A DNA stretch of 64,000 nt from Nocardioides sp. SR21 (GTDB taxonomy: Bacteria; Actinomycetota; Actinomycetes; Propionibacteriales; Nocardioidaceae): contig NZ_JAKWJR010000006.1 of the NCBI RefSeq assembly GCF_022761125.1, positions 310,001 through 374,000 on the forward strand, written 5' to 3'. Made by a program: the position numbers and the translations under genes. Position 1 is the stretch's first letter; each line of letters opens with the position of its first letter. This document shows positions 17,521-26,500 of the stretch, in pieces. The notes beneath the pieces were generated by a model. The model ran no database searches. It had not been told where the DNA came from and saw nothing but the letters and a program-made list of their open reading frames with translations.

Positions 17521-18194
17521 CCCGCGTACTCGTCGTCGAGGACGAAGAGAGCTACAGCGACGCGCTCGCGTACATGCTGCGCAAGGAGGGCTACGAGGTC
17601 GCGATCGCCGCGAACGGCAACGACGCCCTGACGGAGTTCGACCGCAACGGCGCCGACATCGTGCTGCTCGACCTGATGCTGCCCGGCCTGCCCGGCACCG
17701 AGGTGTGCCGCCAGATCCGGCAGACCTCGAGCGTGCCGGTGATCATGGTCAGCGCGAAGGACGACGAGGTCGACAAGGTGGTCGGCCTCGAGCTCGGCGC
17801 CGACGACTACGTGACGAAGCCGTACTCCCCGCGCGAGCTGGTCGCCCGCATCCGCGCCGTACTCCGGCGTGGCCAGGAGCCCGACCTCGCGCCGCCGACC
17901 CTCGAGGCCGGCCCGGTGCGGATGGACGTCGAGCGGCACGTCGTGACCGTCGGCGGCGAGACGCAGCGGCTGCCACTGAAGGAGTTCGAGCTCCTCGAGC
18001 TGTTCCTGCGCAACCCCGGCCGGGTGCTCACCCGCGGTCAGCTCATCGACCGCGTGTGGGGCTCGGACTACGTCGGCGACACCAAGACGCTGGATGTCCA
18101 CGTGAAGCGGCTGCGCGCCAAGATCGAGCCGGACCCCAGCGAGCCGAAGTACCTCGTCACCGTGCGCGGGTTGGGTTACAAGCTGGATCTCTGA
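17517..18194 (+). CDS. regX3: Response regulator RegX3
   Basis: OmpR/PhoB-family regulator, 225 aa. Receiver domain: acidic pair in VLVVEDEESYSDAL, phospho-Asp in IVLLDLMLPGLPGTE (about residue 52), Thr/Ser in MVSAKDD, Lys in YVTKPYSPREL. The C-terminal winged helix includes LKEFELLELFLRNPGRVLTR and TLDVHVKRLRAKIEPDP. Partner of SenX3, with ATGA overlap at 17517. A hairpin directly at the stop codon ends the operon. Confidence 0.96.
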   Translation: MTRVLVVEDEESYSDALAYMLRKEGYEVAIAANGNDALTEFDRNGADIVLLDLMLPGLPGTEVCRQIRQTSSVPVIMVSAKDDEVDKVVGLELGADDYVTKPYSPRELVARIRAVLRRGQEPDLAPPTLEAGPVRMDVERHVVTVGGETQRLPLKEFELLELFLRNPGRVLTRGQLIDRVWGSDYVGDTKTLDVHVKRLRAKIEPDPSEPKYLVTVRGLGYKLDL

Positions 18195-18213
18195 TCCGCA
18201 GGATCAGAGGTCC
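18185..18213. terminator. Hairpin at the regX3 stop codon
   Basis: A 9-bp perfect stem (CTCTGATCC at 18189-18197, GGATCAGAG at 18201-18209) extends to about 13 bp with a G-T pair; the loop is GCA. It includes the last codons and stop of regX3. Likely terminator, without a T-tract. Confidence 0.6.
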
Positions 18214-18350
18214 AGCGCGCCGACGACCCAGCCACGCGCGAGGTACGAGCGCGGGGCGTGGGGTCGTCGGATCGAGCAGTCCCGCCGCTGAGGGACGAAG
18301 CGGCGACGGACGTGTCGAGTTCGATCTCTGATCCGCAGGCTGTGTTGGGA

Positions 18351-18368
18351 TCCCCGGTCGACCGGGGA
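18351..18368. promoter_or_regulatory. Perfect 18-bp palindrome, operator-like
   Basis: TCCCCGGTCGACCGGGGA is a perfect 18-bp dyad. A near copy lies 61 bases on (18412-18431). The spacing is close to six helical turns, as expected for cooperative binding of one regulator. The target gene is probably the DMT permease at 18521; this is inference. Confidence 0.5.
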
Positions 18369-18411
18369 TTCCGACGGTTGTAGGGGTTTGCAACGGCCGT
18401 CAAGCGCAAGT

Positions 18412-18431
18412 TTCCCCGGTCAACCGGGGAA
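18412..18431. promoter_or_regulatory. 20-bp near-perfect palindrome, second operator-like site
   Basis: TTCCCCGGTCAACCGGGGAA: 9-base arms with a 2-base centre. It shares the CCCCGGT..ACCGGGG core with the site at 18351. It sits about 90 bases before the start of the DMT permease gene. Confidence 0.5.
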
Positions 18432-18520
18432 TCCTGGGACGGATGAGACTGGCGGGAAGTCGCGCATAGACGTCCGAAACCCGCGTGTCAGGCGTCGGTG
18501 GCGATCCCTACGCTTGCTCC

Positions 18521-19462
18521 GTGACGAGTACGACGACACCGGCGAGCCCTGCTGAGACCACCGAGCCGGCCTCCTGGCTGCCGCTCGCGGCGGTCGGGGT
18601 GACGCTGGTGTTCTGGGCGTCGGCGTTCGTCGCGATCCGCTACCTCGGCGAGGACTTCTCCCCCGGCGCGCTGTCGCTGGGCCGGACCCTGGTCGGGTCG
18701 GCGTGCCTCGGCGTCGTCGCCCTGGCCACGCAAGGGATCCCGCGCCCGACCGGCCGTCAGTGGGTCTCGATCATCACGATCGGCGTGCTGTGGTTCGGCG
18801 TCTACAACGTCGCGCTCAACGCGGGCGAGCGCCGGGTCGACGCGGGCACCGCCGCGATGCTGATCCAGGTCTCGCCGGTGCTCGTCGCTGTGCTGGCCGC
18901 GATCTTCCTCAACGAGAAGTTCACGGTGTACATCGGCCTCGGCCTCGCGCTCGCGTTCACCGGTGTCGGGCTGATCTCCATGTCGTCGTCCGAGTCCAGC
19001 GACCACGACGTGATCGGCGTGCTGCTCTGCCTGCTCTCGGCGGTCGTGTACTCGATCAGCCTGATCCTGCAGAAGCCGCTCGTCGCGAAGCTCCCCGCCA
19101 TCCACGTGACCTGGCTGGCCTGCACGGTCGGCGCGATCGCGTGCCTCCCGTTCCTCGGCCAGCTCGTCGACCAGACCGCGGACGCCCCGACCTCCTCGGT
19201 GCTCTGGGTGCTGTACCTCGGCGTCTTCCCGACCGCGATCGCGTTCACGACGTACGCCTACGCGCTGCAGCACATGAGCGCCAGCAACCTCGCGATCACG
19301 ACGTACCTGGTCCCGCCGATCACGATCGTGATGGGCGTCGTGTTCCTCGACGAGGCGCCGCCCGCGATGGCGTACGTCGGTGGCGCGCTGGCGCTCGTCG
19401 GCGTGGCGGTCGCCCGGCGCAAGCCGAGGACGATCGCCGACGAGGTCCCGCCGCCGGCCTGA
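18521..19462 (+). CDS. DMT-superfamily (EamA) permease
   Basis: Inner-membrane transporter of 313 aa with ten predicted hydrophobic segments arranged as two EamA repeats (about residues 20-150 and 165-300). The second repeat ends ITTYLVPPITIVMGVVFLDE, typical of RhaT/YdcZ-like exporters. The substrate cannot be told from sequence. GTG 18521 has TACGCT six bases upstream, which decides the start. Two palindromes upstream may be operators. Confidence 0.85.
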   Translation: MTSTTTPASPAETTEPASWLPLAAVGVTLVFWASAFVAIRYLGEDFSPGALSLGRTLVGSACLGVVALATQGIPRPTGRQWVSIITIGVLWFGVYNVALNAGERRVDAGTAAMLIQVSPVLVAVLAAIFLNEKFTVYIGLGLALAFTGVGLISMSSSESSDHDVIGVLLCLLSAVVYSISLILQKPLVAKLPAIHVTWLACTVGAIACLPFLGQLVDQTADAPTSSVLWVLYLGVFPTAIAFTTYAYALQHMSASNLAITTYLVPPITIVMGVVFLDEAPPAMAYVGGALALVGVAVARRKPRTIADEVPPPA

Positions 19463-19479
19463 CCTGCCATGATGCGCGG

Positions 19480-19830
19480 GTGGACGTCGTCGCCTCCGTG
19501 CTGGTCGCGCTGGTCGCTGCCCTGCACCTCTACTTCCTGGTCCTCGAGATGTTCCTCTGGACCAAGCCGGCCGGCCGCGCGGCGTTCGGGCTCGACGCGG
19601 ACTTCGCCGAGCAGACGAAGGTGCTCGCGGCGAACCAGGGGCTCTACAACGGGTTCCTCGTCGCGGGCCTGGTCTGGGGGCTCATCGCGCAGGACGACGC
19701 CGTGATGGCGTTCTTCCTGCTGTGCGTCGTGGCGGCGGGCGTGTTCGGTGCCGCGACCGTCAGCCGGAAGATCCTGTTCGTGCAGGCGGTTCCGGCGCTA
19801 CTCGCCCTCGGGGCTCTCGCCCTCGCCTGA
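19480..19830 (+). CDS. DUF1304-family membrane protein
   Basis: 116 aa, four hydrophobic segments. The family signature is visible: ALHLYFLVLEMFLWTKPAGRAAFG near the N-terminus (quoted part: LYFLVLEMFLWTKP) and NQGLYNGFLVAGLVWG. DUF1304 proteins are small membrane proteins of unknown function. GTG 19480 has CATGAT six bases upstream. Its 3' end overlaps the convergent YbjN-type gene by 33 bases. Confidence 0.85.
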   Translation: MDVVASVLVALVAALHLYFLVLEMFLWTKPAGRAAFGLDADFAEQTKVLAANQGLYNGFLVAGLVWGLIAQDDAVMAFFLLCVVAAGVFGAATVSRKILFVQAVPALLALGALALA

Positions 19831-20307
19831 CTCCAGCCAGCCGCGGAACGCCTCGAGGTTCGCGGTCGACTCGCCGCGCAGGTTCCGCCACTCCCACTCC
19901 TTGCGGATGGCGGACCCGAAGCCGAGCTCGAGGATCGTGTTGAACGACTCGTCGGCGTAGGTGAGCACCGCGCCGAGCAGCCGGTCCAGCTCGTCGGGCG
20001 TGACGGCGATCAGCGGAAGTCGCGCGTCGAGGTAGATGTCGCCGAGCCGGTCGATCGCGAACGCGACGGCGTACATCCGCAGGTTCTTCTGCAGCAGCCA
20101 CTCGTAGACGCGCTCGTGGTTCTCGTCGGGCTTGCGGCAGACGAAGGCGTGCACGCCGAGCGCGTGCGGGCCGACGTCGAGGCGGACGGCGGTCTGCAGC
20201 TTCTTCTCCCCGGGCAGGGAGAACGAGAAGACCCCGTCGGAGAGCTCGTCGTACGCGATGTCGTTCTCGGCGAGGTGGTCGCGGACGACCTGGGCGGCGT
20301 CGGTCAC
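19798..20307 (-). CDS. YbjN-domain protein
   Basis: 169 aa, YbjN / type III secretion chaperone-like fold. No enzymatic motif is expected in this family. GTG 20307 overlaps the mshA stop by 4 bases (GTGA), so it is translationally coupled to mshA. The same pairing occurs in Mycobacterium (Rv0486 mshA, Rv0487), suggesting a conserved but undefined link to mycothiol or envelope stress. Features: [20 protein letters not shown] near the N-terminus and [20 protein letters not shown] near the end. Confidence 0.85.
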   Translation of the reverse strand: MTDAAQVVRDHLAENDIAYDELSDGVFSFSLPGEKKLQTAVRLDVGPHALGVHAFVCRKPDENHERVYEWLLQKNLRMYAVAFAIDRLGDIYLDARLPLIAVTPDELDRLLGAVLTYADESFNTILELGFGSAIRKEWEWRNLRGESTANLEAFRGWLESGEGESPEGE

Positions 20308-21560
20308 ACCGGCGCCTTGAGGTCGGCACGAGCGCGCTCGTAGACCTCGAGCGTCCGCTCGGCGGTGCGGTCCCACGAGAACGCGCGCGCCTGCTCGAGG
20401 GCGCCGGCCTCGAGGCGCACCCGCAGGTCGTCGTCCGCGACGACGCGGCCGAGCGCGTCGGCCCACTCCTGTGGGTCGTGGCCGTCGACCAGCAGCCCGC
20501 TGTGCCCGTCCCGGACGACGGTGGTGAGACCGCCGACGGCCGCGGCGACGACGGGGGTGCCGGTGGCCTGCGCCTCCACGGCGACGAGGCCGAACGACTC
20601 GTTGTACGACGGCACCGCGACCAGGGTCGCGGCCGCGGCCCAGCGCGCGAGCTCGTCCTGGGCGACGGGCGGGACGAACCGCACCACGTCGTCGAGGCGC
20701 AGCTCGCTCGCCAGCTGGGCCAGGGACTCCGGGTGCTCGAGGCCGCTGCCGGACGGGCCGCCGACGATCGGGACGACCAGCCGCGAGCGCAGGTCGGAGC
20801 GTCGCTCGAGCAGCACGGCGACCGCGCGCAGCAGCACGTCGGGCGCCTTCAGGGGCTGGATGCGACCGGCGAACAGCAGCACCGAGGCGTCGGCGGGCAG
20901 GCCCAGCTCGGCGCGCACCTCGCCCTTGTCACGCGGGCGGAACACGTCGAGGTCGACGCCGGGGTGCACGACCTCGACGCGCGCGGGCTCGGCGTCGTAC
21001 AGGTTGATCAGCTGCTTGGCCTCGAGGTCGGTGTTCGCGATCAGCATGTCCGCGGCCTCGACGACCTGCTCCTCGCCGATGATCCGCGCGGCCGGCTCGG
21101 GGGTGTCGCCCTCGGCGAGCGCGTCGTTCTTGACCTTGGCCATCGTGTGCATCGAGTGCACCAGCGGGACGCCCCAGCGGTCACGGGCCAGGGCGCCGAC
21201 CTGACCGGAGAGCCAGTAGTGCGAGTGCACGACGTCGTAGTGGCCGAGCGGCTGGCCGGCCTCGGCCCGCAGCACCTCGCGGGCGAACACGCACAGCTGG
21301 CCGGGGAGCTCGTCCTTGGCCAACCCCTCGAACGGGCCGGCGTGGATGTGCCGCACCTGGACGCCGTCGTACGCCCCCACCACCGGGTCGAGGGAGGAGG
21401 AGGTCGCGCGGGTGAAGATGTCGACCTCGACGCCGCGGGCGGCGAGCCGCTTGGCGAGCTCGATGACGTAGACGTTCATGCCGCCGGCGTCGCCGGTGCC
21501 CGGCTGGTCGAGCGGGGACGTGTGCAGGCTGATCATCGCCAACCGCCGGATGGGGTCCAC
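20304..21560 (-). CDS. mshA: D-inositol-3-phosphate glycosyltransferase
   Basis: First enzyme of mycothiol synthesis: joins GlcNAc from UDP-GlcNAc to 1L-myo-inositol-1-phosphate. 418 aa GT4 glycosyltransferase. Diagnostic MshA motifs: [20 protein letters not shown] (about 9-28), [27 protein letters not shown], the phosphate-binding [12 protein letters not shown], and [20 protein letters not shown]. The start is probably GTG 21560. Coupled to the YbjN-domain gene. Together with the CysS neighbourhood it marks the organism as a mycothiol producer. Confidence 0.96.
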   Translation of the reverse strand: MDPIRRLAMISLHTSPLDQPGTGDAGGMNVYVIELAKRLAARGVEVDIFTRATSSSLDPVVGAYDGVQVRHIHAGPFEGLAKDELPGQLCVFAREVLRAEAGQPLGHYDVVHSHYWLSGQVGALARDRWGVPLVHSMHTMAKVKNDALAEGDTPEPAARIIGEEQVVEAADMLIANTDLEAKQLINLYDAEPARVEVVHPGVDLDVFRPRDKGEVRAELGLPADASVLLFAGRIQPLKAPDVLLRAVAVLLERRSDLRSRLVVPIVGGPSGSGLEHPESLAQLASELRLDDVVRFVPPVAQDELARWAAAATLVAVPSYNESFGLVAVEAQATGTPVVAAAVGGLTTVVRDGHSGLLVDGHDPQEWADALGRVVADDDLRVRLEAGALEQARAFSWDRTAERTLEVYERARADLKAPV

Positions 21561-21632
21561 TCGCCGCGCTCCTCTCGCTCGTCAGGTCCAACCTGGGTCA
21601 ACACCGCAGTGCCCGGTCTGATTCCCGCTTGG

Positions 21633-21995
21633 TCAGCGCGCGTGCGATCCGGTAGGTGCCCGCTCCACCCGGAGCAGCACCGTGACCGAGACGACCAGGG
21701 CCACCGCGCCGAAGGCGGCGTACACGACGAGGTCCTCCACGGAGTCCGACAGCAGGGCGAGCACGGACCCGACGAGCACGGCGAAGCAGCACGCGACCAG
21801 GATCTTGAGCCAGAACGCACTGCTGCTGACCAGGCTCGCGCCGGCGCTGACCGTGGCCACACCGAGCAGGAACATGCCCGTCCACGTGAGCACGTCGACG
21901 ATCGTGCCGCCGGTCGCGCGGTCGAAGATCAACGCACTGATCCAGGCCAGTCCACCTACGAGTCCGCACAGAGCGGCCGCTACACGCAGTCCCAC
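21633..21995 (-). CDS. Small membrane protein, unknown function
   Basis: 120 aa with four hydrophobic segments (roughly 5-25, 33-53, 60-80, 90-110) and a charged C-terminus RVERAPTGSHAR. Not assigned to a family. GTG 21995 has CACACT seven bases upstream. It lies between mshA and a divergent SDR gene. In-frame extension upstream would run through the SDR in antisense and was rejected. Confidence 0.65.
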   Translation of the reverse strand: MGLRVAAALCGLVGGLAWISALIFDRATGGTIVDVLTWTGMFLLGVATVSAGASLVSSSAFWLKILVACCFAVLVGSVLALLSDSVEDLVVYAAFGAVALVVSVTVLLRVERAPTGSHAR

Positions 21996-22031
21996 GCGAG
22001 GCAGTGTGACACGGTCGCGCAGAATGGGCCC

Positions 22032-22781
22032 GTGACCTCCACCTCCATCGCCGTCGTGACCGGAGCCAGCAGCGGGATCGGAGCCGCGACCGCGCGGCAC
22101 CTCGCGAAGGCCGGCTACCACGTGTTCTGTGCCGCCCGGCGAGCCGACCGGATCGAGCAGCTCGCCGCCGAGATCGGGGGTACGCCGGTCGCGTGCGACG
22201 TCACCGACGAGCAGGCGGTCGCGGCACTGGCGGCCCGGGTGGGCGACCGGCTCGACCTGCTGGTGAACAACGCCGGCGGGGCGTTCGGCGGGGCGGCCCC
22301 CGTCGGCGAGGCCGACAGCGACGCGTGGCGGCGGATGTACGACGTCAACGTGATCGGCCTGATGCAGGTGACCCGGGCGCTGCTGCCCGCGCTCGTCGCC
22401 AGCGGCGACGGCGTCATCGTGAACGTCGGCTCGACCGCCGGCCGGATTGCCTACGAGGGCGGCGCGGGCTACACCGCGGCGAAGCACGGCACCCAGGTCG
22501 TCAACGAGACGCTGCGCCTCGAGCTCGTCGAGCAGCCGGTGCGGGTCATGGAGATCGCGCCGGGCATGGTGAAGACCGAGGAGTTCGGGCTGGTCCGCTT
22601 CGACGGGGACGAGGAGAAGGCCGCCGCGGCGTACGCCGGGGTCGCGGAGCCCCTGGTCGCCGACGACATCGCCGAGGCGATCGTCTGGATGGCGACCCGG
22701 CCATCGCACGTCAGCGTCGACGAGCTGGTGATCCGTCCCAAGGCGCAAGCGGCCCAGCATCGCGTGCACCGGGTTCTCTGA
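22032..22781 (+). CDS. Short-chain dehydrogenase/reductase
   Basis: Classical SDR of 249 aa with an intact active site: cofactor loop VVTGASSGIGAATARHLAKA (about 8-27), NNAGG, catalytic Ser in VNVGSTAG and YxxxK in GYTAAKHG. Asp/Arg after beta-2 (AARRADR) suggests NADP preference. It resembles serine/3-hydroxy acid dehydrogenase-type SDRs such as YdfG. GTG 22032 has CAGAAT about seven bases upstream. The racemase gene follows within 14 bases. Confidence 0.88.
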   Translation: MTSTSIAVVTGASSGIGAATARHLAKAGYHVFCAARRADRIEQLAAEIGGTPVACDVTDEQAVAALAARVGDRLDLLVNNAGGAFGGAAPVGEADSDAWRRMYDVNVIGLMQVTRALLPALVASGDGVIVNVGSTAGRIAYEGGAGYTAAKHGTQVVNETLRLELVEQPVRVMEIAPGMVKTEEFGLVRFDGDEEKAAAAYAGVAEPLVADDIAEAIVWMATRPSHVSVDELVIRPKAQAAQHRVHRVL

Positions 22782-22794
22782 GAGAGTGACCGGC

Positions 22795-23484
22795 ATGCAG
22801 ACCATCGGACTCGTCGGCGGGATGAGCTGGGAGAGCAGCGCCGCCTACTACGAAGGACTCAACCAGGGCGTCGAGCAGCGCGTGGGCGGGCTCGCGTCGG
22901 CGAAGACCGTGATGGCGTCGGTCGACTTCGCCGAGGTCACGGCGCTGCAGCAGGAGGAGCGCTGGGACGACGTCGCGTCGATCCTGGTCGGCGCGGCCCG
23001 CGCGGTCGAGGCCGGCGGCGCGGACTTCCTCGTGCTCTGCACCACGACGTTCCACCTGGTCGCCGACCAGGTCGCGGACGCGATCGACATCCCGCTGCTG
23101 CACCTCGCCGACGTGGTCGCCGACGCGTGCAAGGCGCAGGAGCTCACCGAGGTCGGCCTCCTGGGCACGACGTTCGCGATGTCCCGGTCGTTCTTCACCG
23201 ACCGGATCGCCCAGCACGGCCTGACCGTGCACGTCCCGGACGCGCAGCACCACGAGACCGTCAACCGCGTGATCTACGACGAGCTTGTCCACGGCAAGGT
23301 CCTCGACGGCTCGCGGCGCACCATGGTCGGCCTGATCGACGAGCTGTGGGACGCCGGCGCGGGTGGCGTGATCCTCGGCTGCACCGAGCTCGAGCTGCTC
23401 GTGCGCCAGGCCGACGCCGACATCCCGGTGTTCCCGTGCACCACGCTGCACGTCGCGGCCGCGCTCGACCGCGCGCTCGCCTGA
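22795..23484 (+). CDS. Aspartate/glutamate racemase family protein
   Basis: 229 aa, Asp/Glu/hydantoin racemase superfamily. N-terminal IGLVGGMSWESSAAYYE is typical of aspartate racemase-like proteins. The two catalytic cysteines are present: LCTTTFH (about residue 83) and GVILGCTELELL (about residue 197). The amino acid substrate is not certain. The start is ATG 22795; GTG 22786 is a possible alternative. Its stop is followed by the second copy of the 24-base-arm inverted repeat. Confidence 0.85.
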   Translation: MQTIGLVGGMSWESSAAYYEGLNQGVEQRVGGLASAKTVMASVDFAEVTALQQEERWDDVASILVGAARAVEAGGADFLVLCTTTFHLVADQVADAIDIPLLHLADVVADACKAQELTEVGLLGTTFAMSRSFFTDRIAQHGLTVHVPDAQHHETVNRVIYDELVHGKVLDGSRRTMVGLIDELWDAGAGGVILGCTELELLVRQADADIPVFPCTTLHVAAALDRALA

Positions 23485-23492
23485 TCTCAGGG

Positions 23493-23555
23493 GGTAGTCC
23501 CTGACGTTCTCGGGGTGAGACGGCGCGACCGACCCCGGAAACGTCAGGGACTACC
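23493..23555. repeat. 24-base-arm inverted repeat, copy 2
   Basis: Left arm 23493-23516, right arm 23532-23555, 15-base loop. The right arm is identical to that of copy 1 at 15567-15590; the left arm differs at two bases (TTCTCGG for TTTCCGG). Loop sequences differ completely. It lies between the convergent racemase and NHL-Ig genes and probably serves as a bidirectional terminator. Confidence 0.8.
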
Positions 23556-23592
23556 GCCCCAGAAGCAGCTCCGCGGCCGGACAGCCGGCTCG

Positions 23593-26500
23593 TCAGCCGC
23601 CCACGCCGAGGACGGGCGAGGACACCGCCGTGGTGGCGCCGTACGCGTTGGAGGCCCGTACGGCACACGTCAGCGCCATGCCGACGTCCGCGCCGGACAC
23701 GGTGTACGTCGACGACGTCGCGCCGGCGATCGGCGAGCCCGCACGCCGCCACTGGTAGTCGTAGTTCACGCCCACGCCGCTCCACGACCAGGTGCCCGGG
23801 TGGCAGGTCAGCGGCTGGCCGGTCATCACCAGGCCGGAGATCACCGGGCTGGTCAGGTTGACCGGAGCGCCCTCGCCGCCACCGCTCCCACCACCGCCGA
23901 CCAGGACCGAGGCGGAGGCCGCGTCGGTGCTGCCGGCCGTGTTGGACGCCCGCACGACGCAGGAGAGCGAGGCGCCGGCGTCGGCCGCCGTCACCGTGTA
24001 CGCCGTCCCCGTGGCCGAGCCGATCTGCGCGCCCGAGCGCAGCCACTGGTAGCTGTAGCTCAGGCCCACGCCGCTCCACGACCACGTGCCCGGGTTGCAG
24101 GTCAGCAGGCCACCCACGGCCACGGTGCCGGTGATCGTCGGCGGCGTGACGTTGACCGGGATCGTCGCACCGCCACCACCGCCCACCAGGACCGCGGACG
24201 AGACGGCGTCGGTGCTGCCGGCCGTGTTGGACGCCCGGACGAGGCACGACAGGGCGACGCCGCTGTCGGTTCCGGGCACGGTGTACGTCGCCGCCGTCGC
24301 CGACCCGATCGGTGCCCCGGCGCGCAGCCACTGGAAGGCGTAGCTGATGCCGACCCCGCTGAACGACCAGCTGCCCGGGTTGCAGGTCAGCACCTGCCCG
24401 ACCGCCGCCGTCCCGGTGACCGACGGCGGCACGACGTTCACCGGCACCGTGGTGCCACCGCCGCCTCCGCCGACGGTGACCGCCGCCGACACGGCGTCGG
24501 TGCTCCCACCGGTGTTCGACGCCCGCACCGCGCACAGCAGCGCCGAGCCGCTGTCGGCGGCGCTGACGACGTACGTCGACGAGGTCGCGGTCCCGACCGG
24601 CGCGCCGGCGCGGTACCACTGGAAGCCGTAGGTGACGCCGACGCCGGTCCACGACCAGGTGCCCGGGTTGCAGGTCAGCACCTGCCCGACGGCGGCGGTC
24701 CCGGTGATCGTGGGCGGCGTGACGTTGACCGGCGCGGTCGAGCCGCTGCCACCACCGCCGACCGTCACGGACGCGGACACCGCGTCGGTGCTGCCGGAGG
24801 TGTTGGAGGCGCGGACGACGCATGCGAGCGCGGCACCGCTGTCGGCCGCGGTGACGACGTACGTCGAGGACGTGGCTTGCGAGACCTGGGCGCCGGCGCG
24901 GTACCACTGGAAGCCGTAGCCGACCACGGTCCCGCTCCAGGTGCCCGGGCTGCAGGTCAGCACCTGCCCGACCGCGGCCGTGCCGGTGATCGCCGGGGCC
25001 GTGACGTTGACCGGCGCGGTGACAGCACCACCGCCACCACCGATCGCGACGGCTGCGGAGACGGCGTCGGTGCTGCCGGAGGTGTTGGTCGCGCGCACCG
25101 AGCAGGAGAGCGCGGCGCCGCTGTCGGCCACGGTCACGACGTACGTCGAGGACGTGGCCGCCGAGATCTGCGCGCCCGCGCGCAGCCACTGGAAGCCGTA
25201 GCCCGTCACCGACCCGCTCCAGGTGCCCGGGCTGCAGGTCAGCACCTGCCCGACCGCCGCCGTCCCGGTGACCGACGGGGCGACCGTGTTGACCGGAGTG
25301 GTGGATCCGCCGCCGCCGCCGACCGTCACCGGAGGGGAGGCGACCTCGACGGCTCCCGCGCCGTTCGCGGCGCGCACGATGCACGACAGCGACGTGCCGC
25401 TGTCCGCCGCCGTCACGCGGTAGGTCGACGACGTGGCGCCCGCGATCGGCGCGCCCGCGCGCAGCCACTGGAAGGTGTAGCCGATGCCCGACCCGGTCCA
25501 GATGCCCGAGCTGCAGTTGAGGAGCTGGCCGACAGCCGGCGTGCCGAGCACGGCGGGCGCGACCGTGTTGACCGGGCCGCCGGCGCCGCCGACGGTGACC
25601 GCGGCCGAGGACACCTCGGAGGTGCCGGTGGTGCTGGTGGCCCGCACGACGCAGGCCAGCGACGTCCCGCTGTCCGCGGCGGTCACGGTGTACGTCGACG
25701 CGGTGGCGCCCGCGATCGCGACGCCGCTGCGGCGCCACTCGTAGGCGTAGCTGGTCGCACCGGTCCAGGTGCCCGAGGTGCAGACGAGGTTCTGGCCGAC
25801 CGCCGCGGCCCCGACGATCGTCGGCGGGACCGTGTTGACCGGTCCGGTGCCGCCGGACCCGCCGCCACCGACGGTCACGGCCGGCGAGGACGCCTCGGCT
25901 CCCGCGGTGCCGAGGGTGCCGCGCACGAGGCAGCTCAGCGCGGCGCCGCTGTCGGCGGCCGTCACGGTGTACGTCGACGCGGTGGCCGACGCGATCGCCA
26001 CCCCGGCGCGGCGCCACTGGAAGCCGAGGCTCACGCCGGTCGGGGTCCAGGTGCCCGGGTTGCAGGTGAGCACCTGCCCGACGGCGGCGGTCCCGGTGAT
26101 CGAGGGCGCGGCGGTGTTGACCGGCGTCGTGCCGCCCGGGTTGCCGCTGCCGCCGCCGACGGTGACCGACGCCGAGGTCGCGGTGGTGTCGCCGTCCGCG
26201 TTGCTCGCGCGGACCGAGCAGGCCAGCTTCGCACCGCTGTCGGCCTCGACCACGGTGTAGTTGTTGGTGGTGGCCGACGTGATCGACGAGCCGTTGCGGA
26301 GCCACTGGAAGTAGTAGGAGTTCCCGCCGAACGGGCTGTCGGACCCGGACCAGGTGCCCTTGTCGCAGGTCAGCATGTTGCCGACCTCGGCGGTGCCGGA
26401 GATGCTCGGCTTGGTGAGGTTCTTCGGCCCGTCGCCGCCGTCCCCACCGCCGTCGCCACCACCGTCGCCGTCCCCGTCGCCGCCGCCGTCACCACCGCCG

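Larger units (their letters stand above)
18214..18520. other. Long non-coding stretch after regX3
   Basis: About 300 bases without a supportable gene. It holds a second copy of GATCTCTGATCCGCAGG (first copy overlaps the regX3 stop; second at about 18323-18340), two strong CCCCGGT/ACCGGGG palindromes (18351-18368 and 18412-18431) and the -10 of the DMT gene at its right end. The density of dyad symmetry suggests a regulatory or RNA-structured region. Confidence 0.5.
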
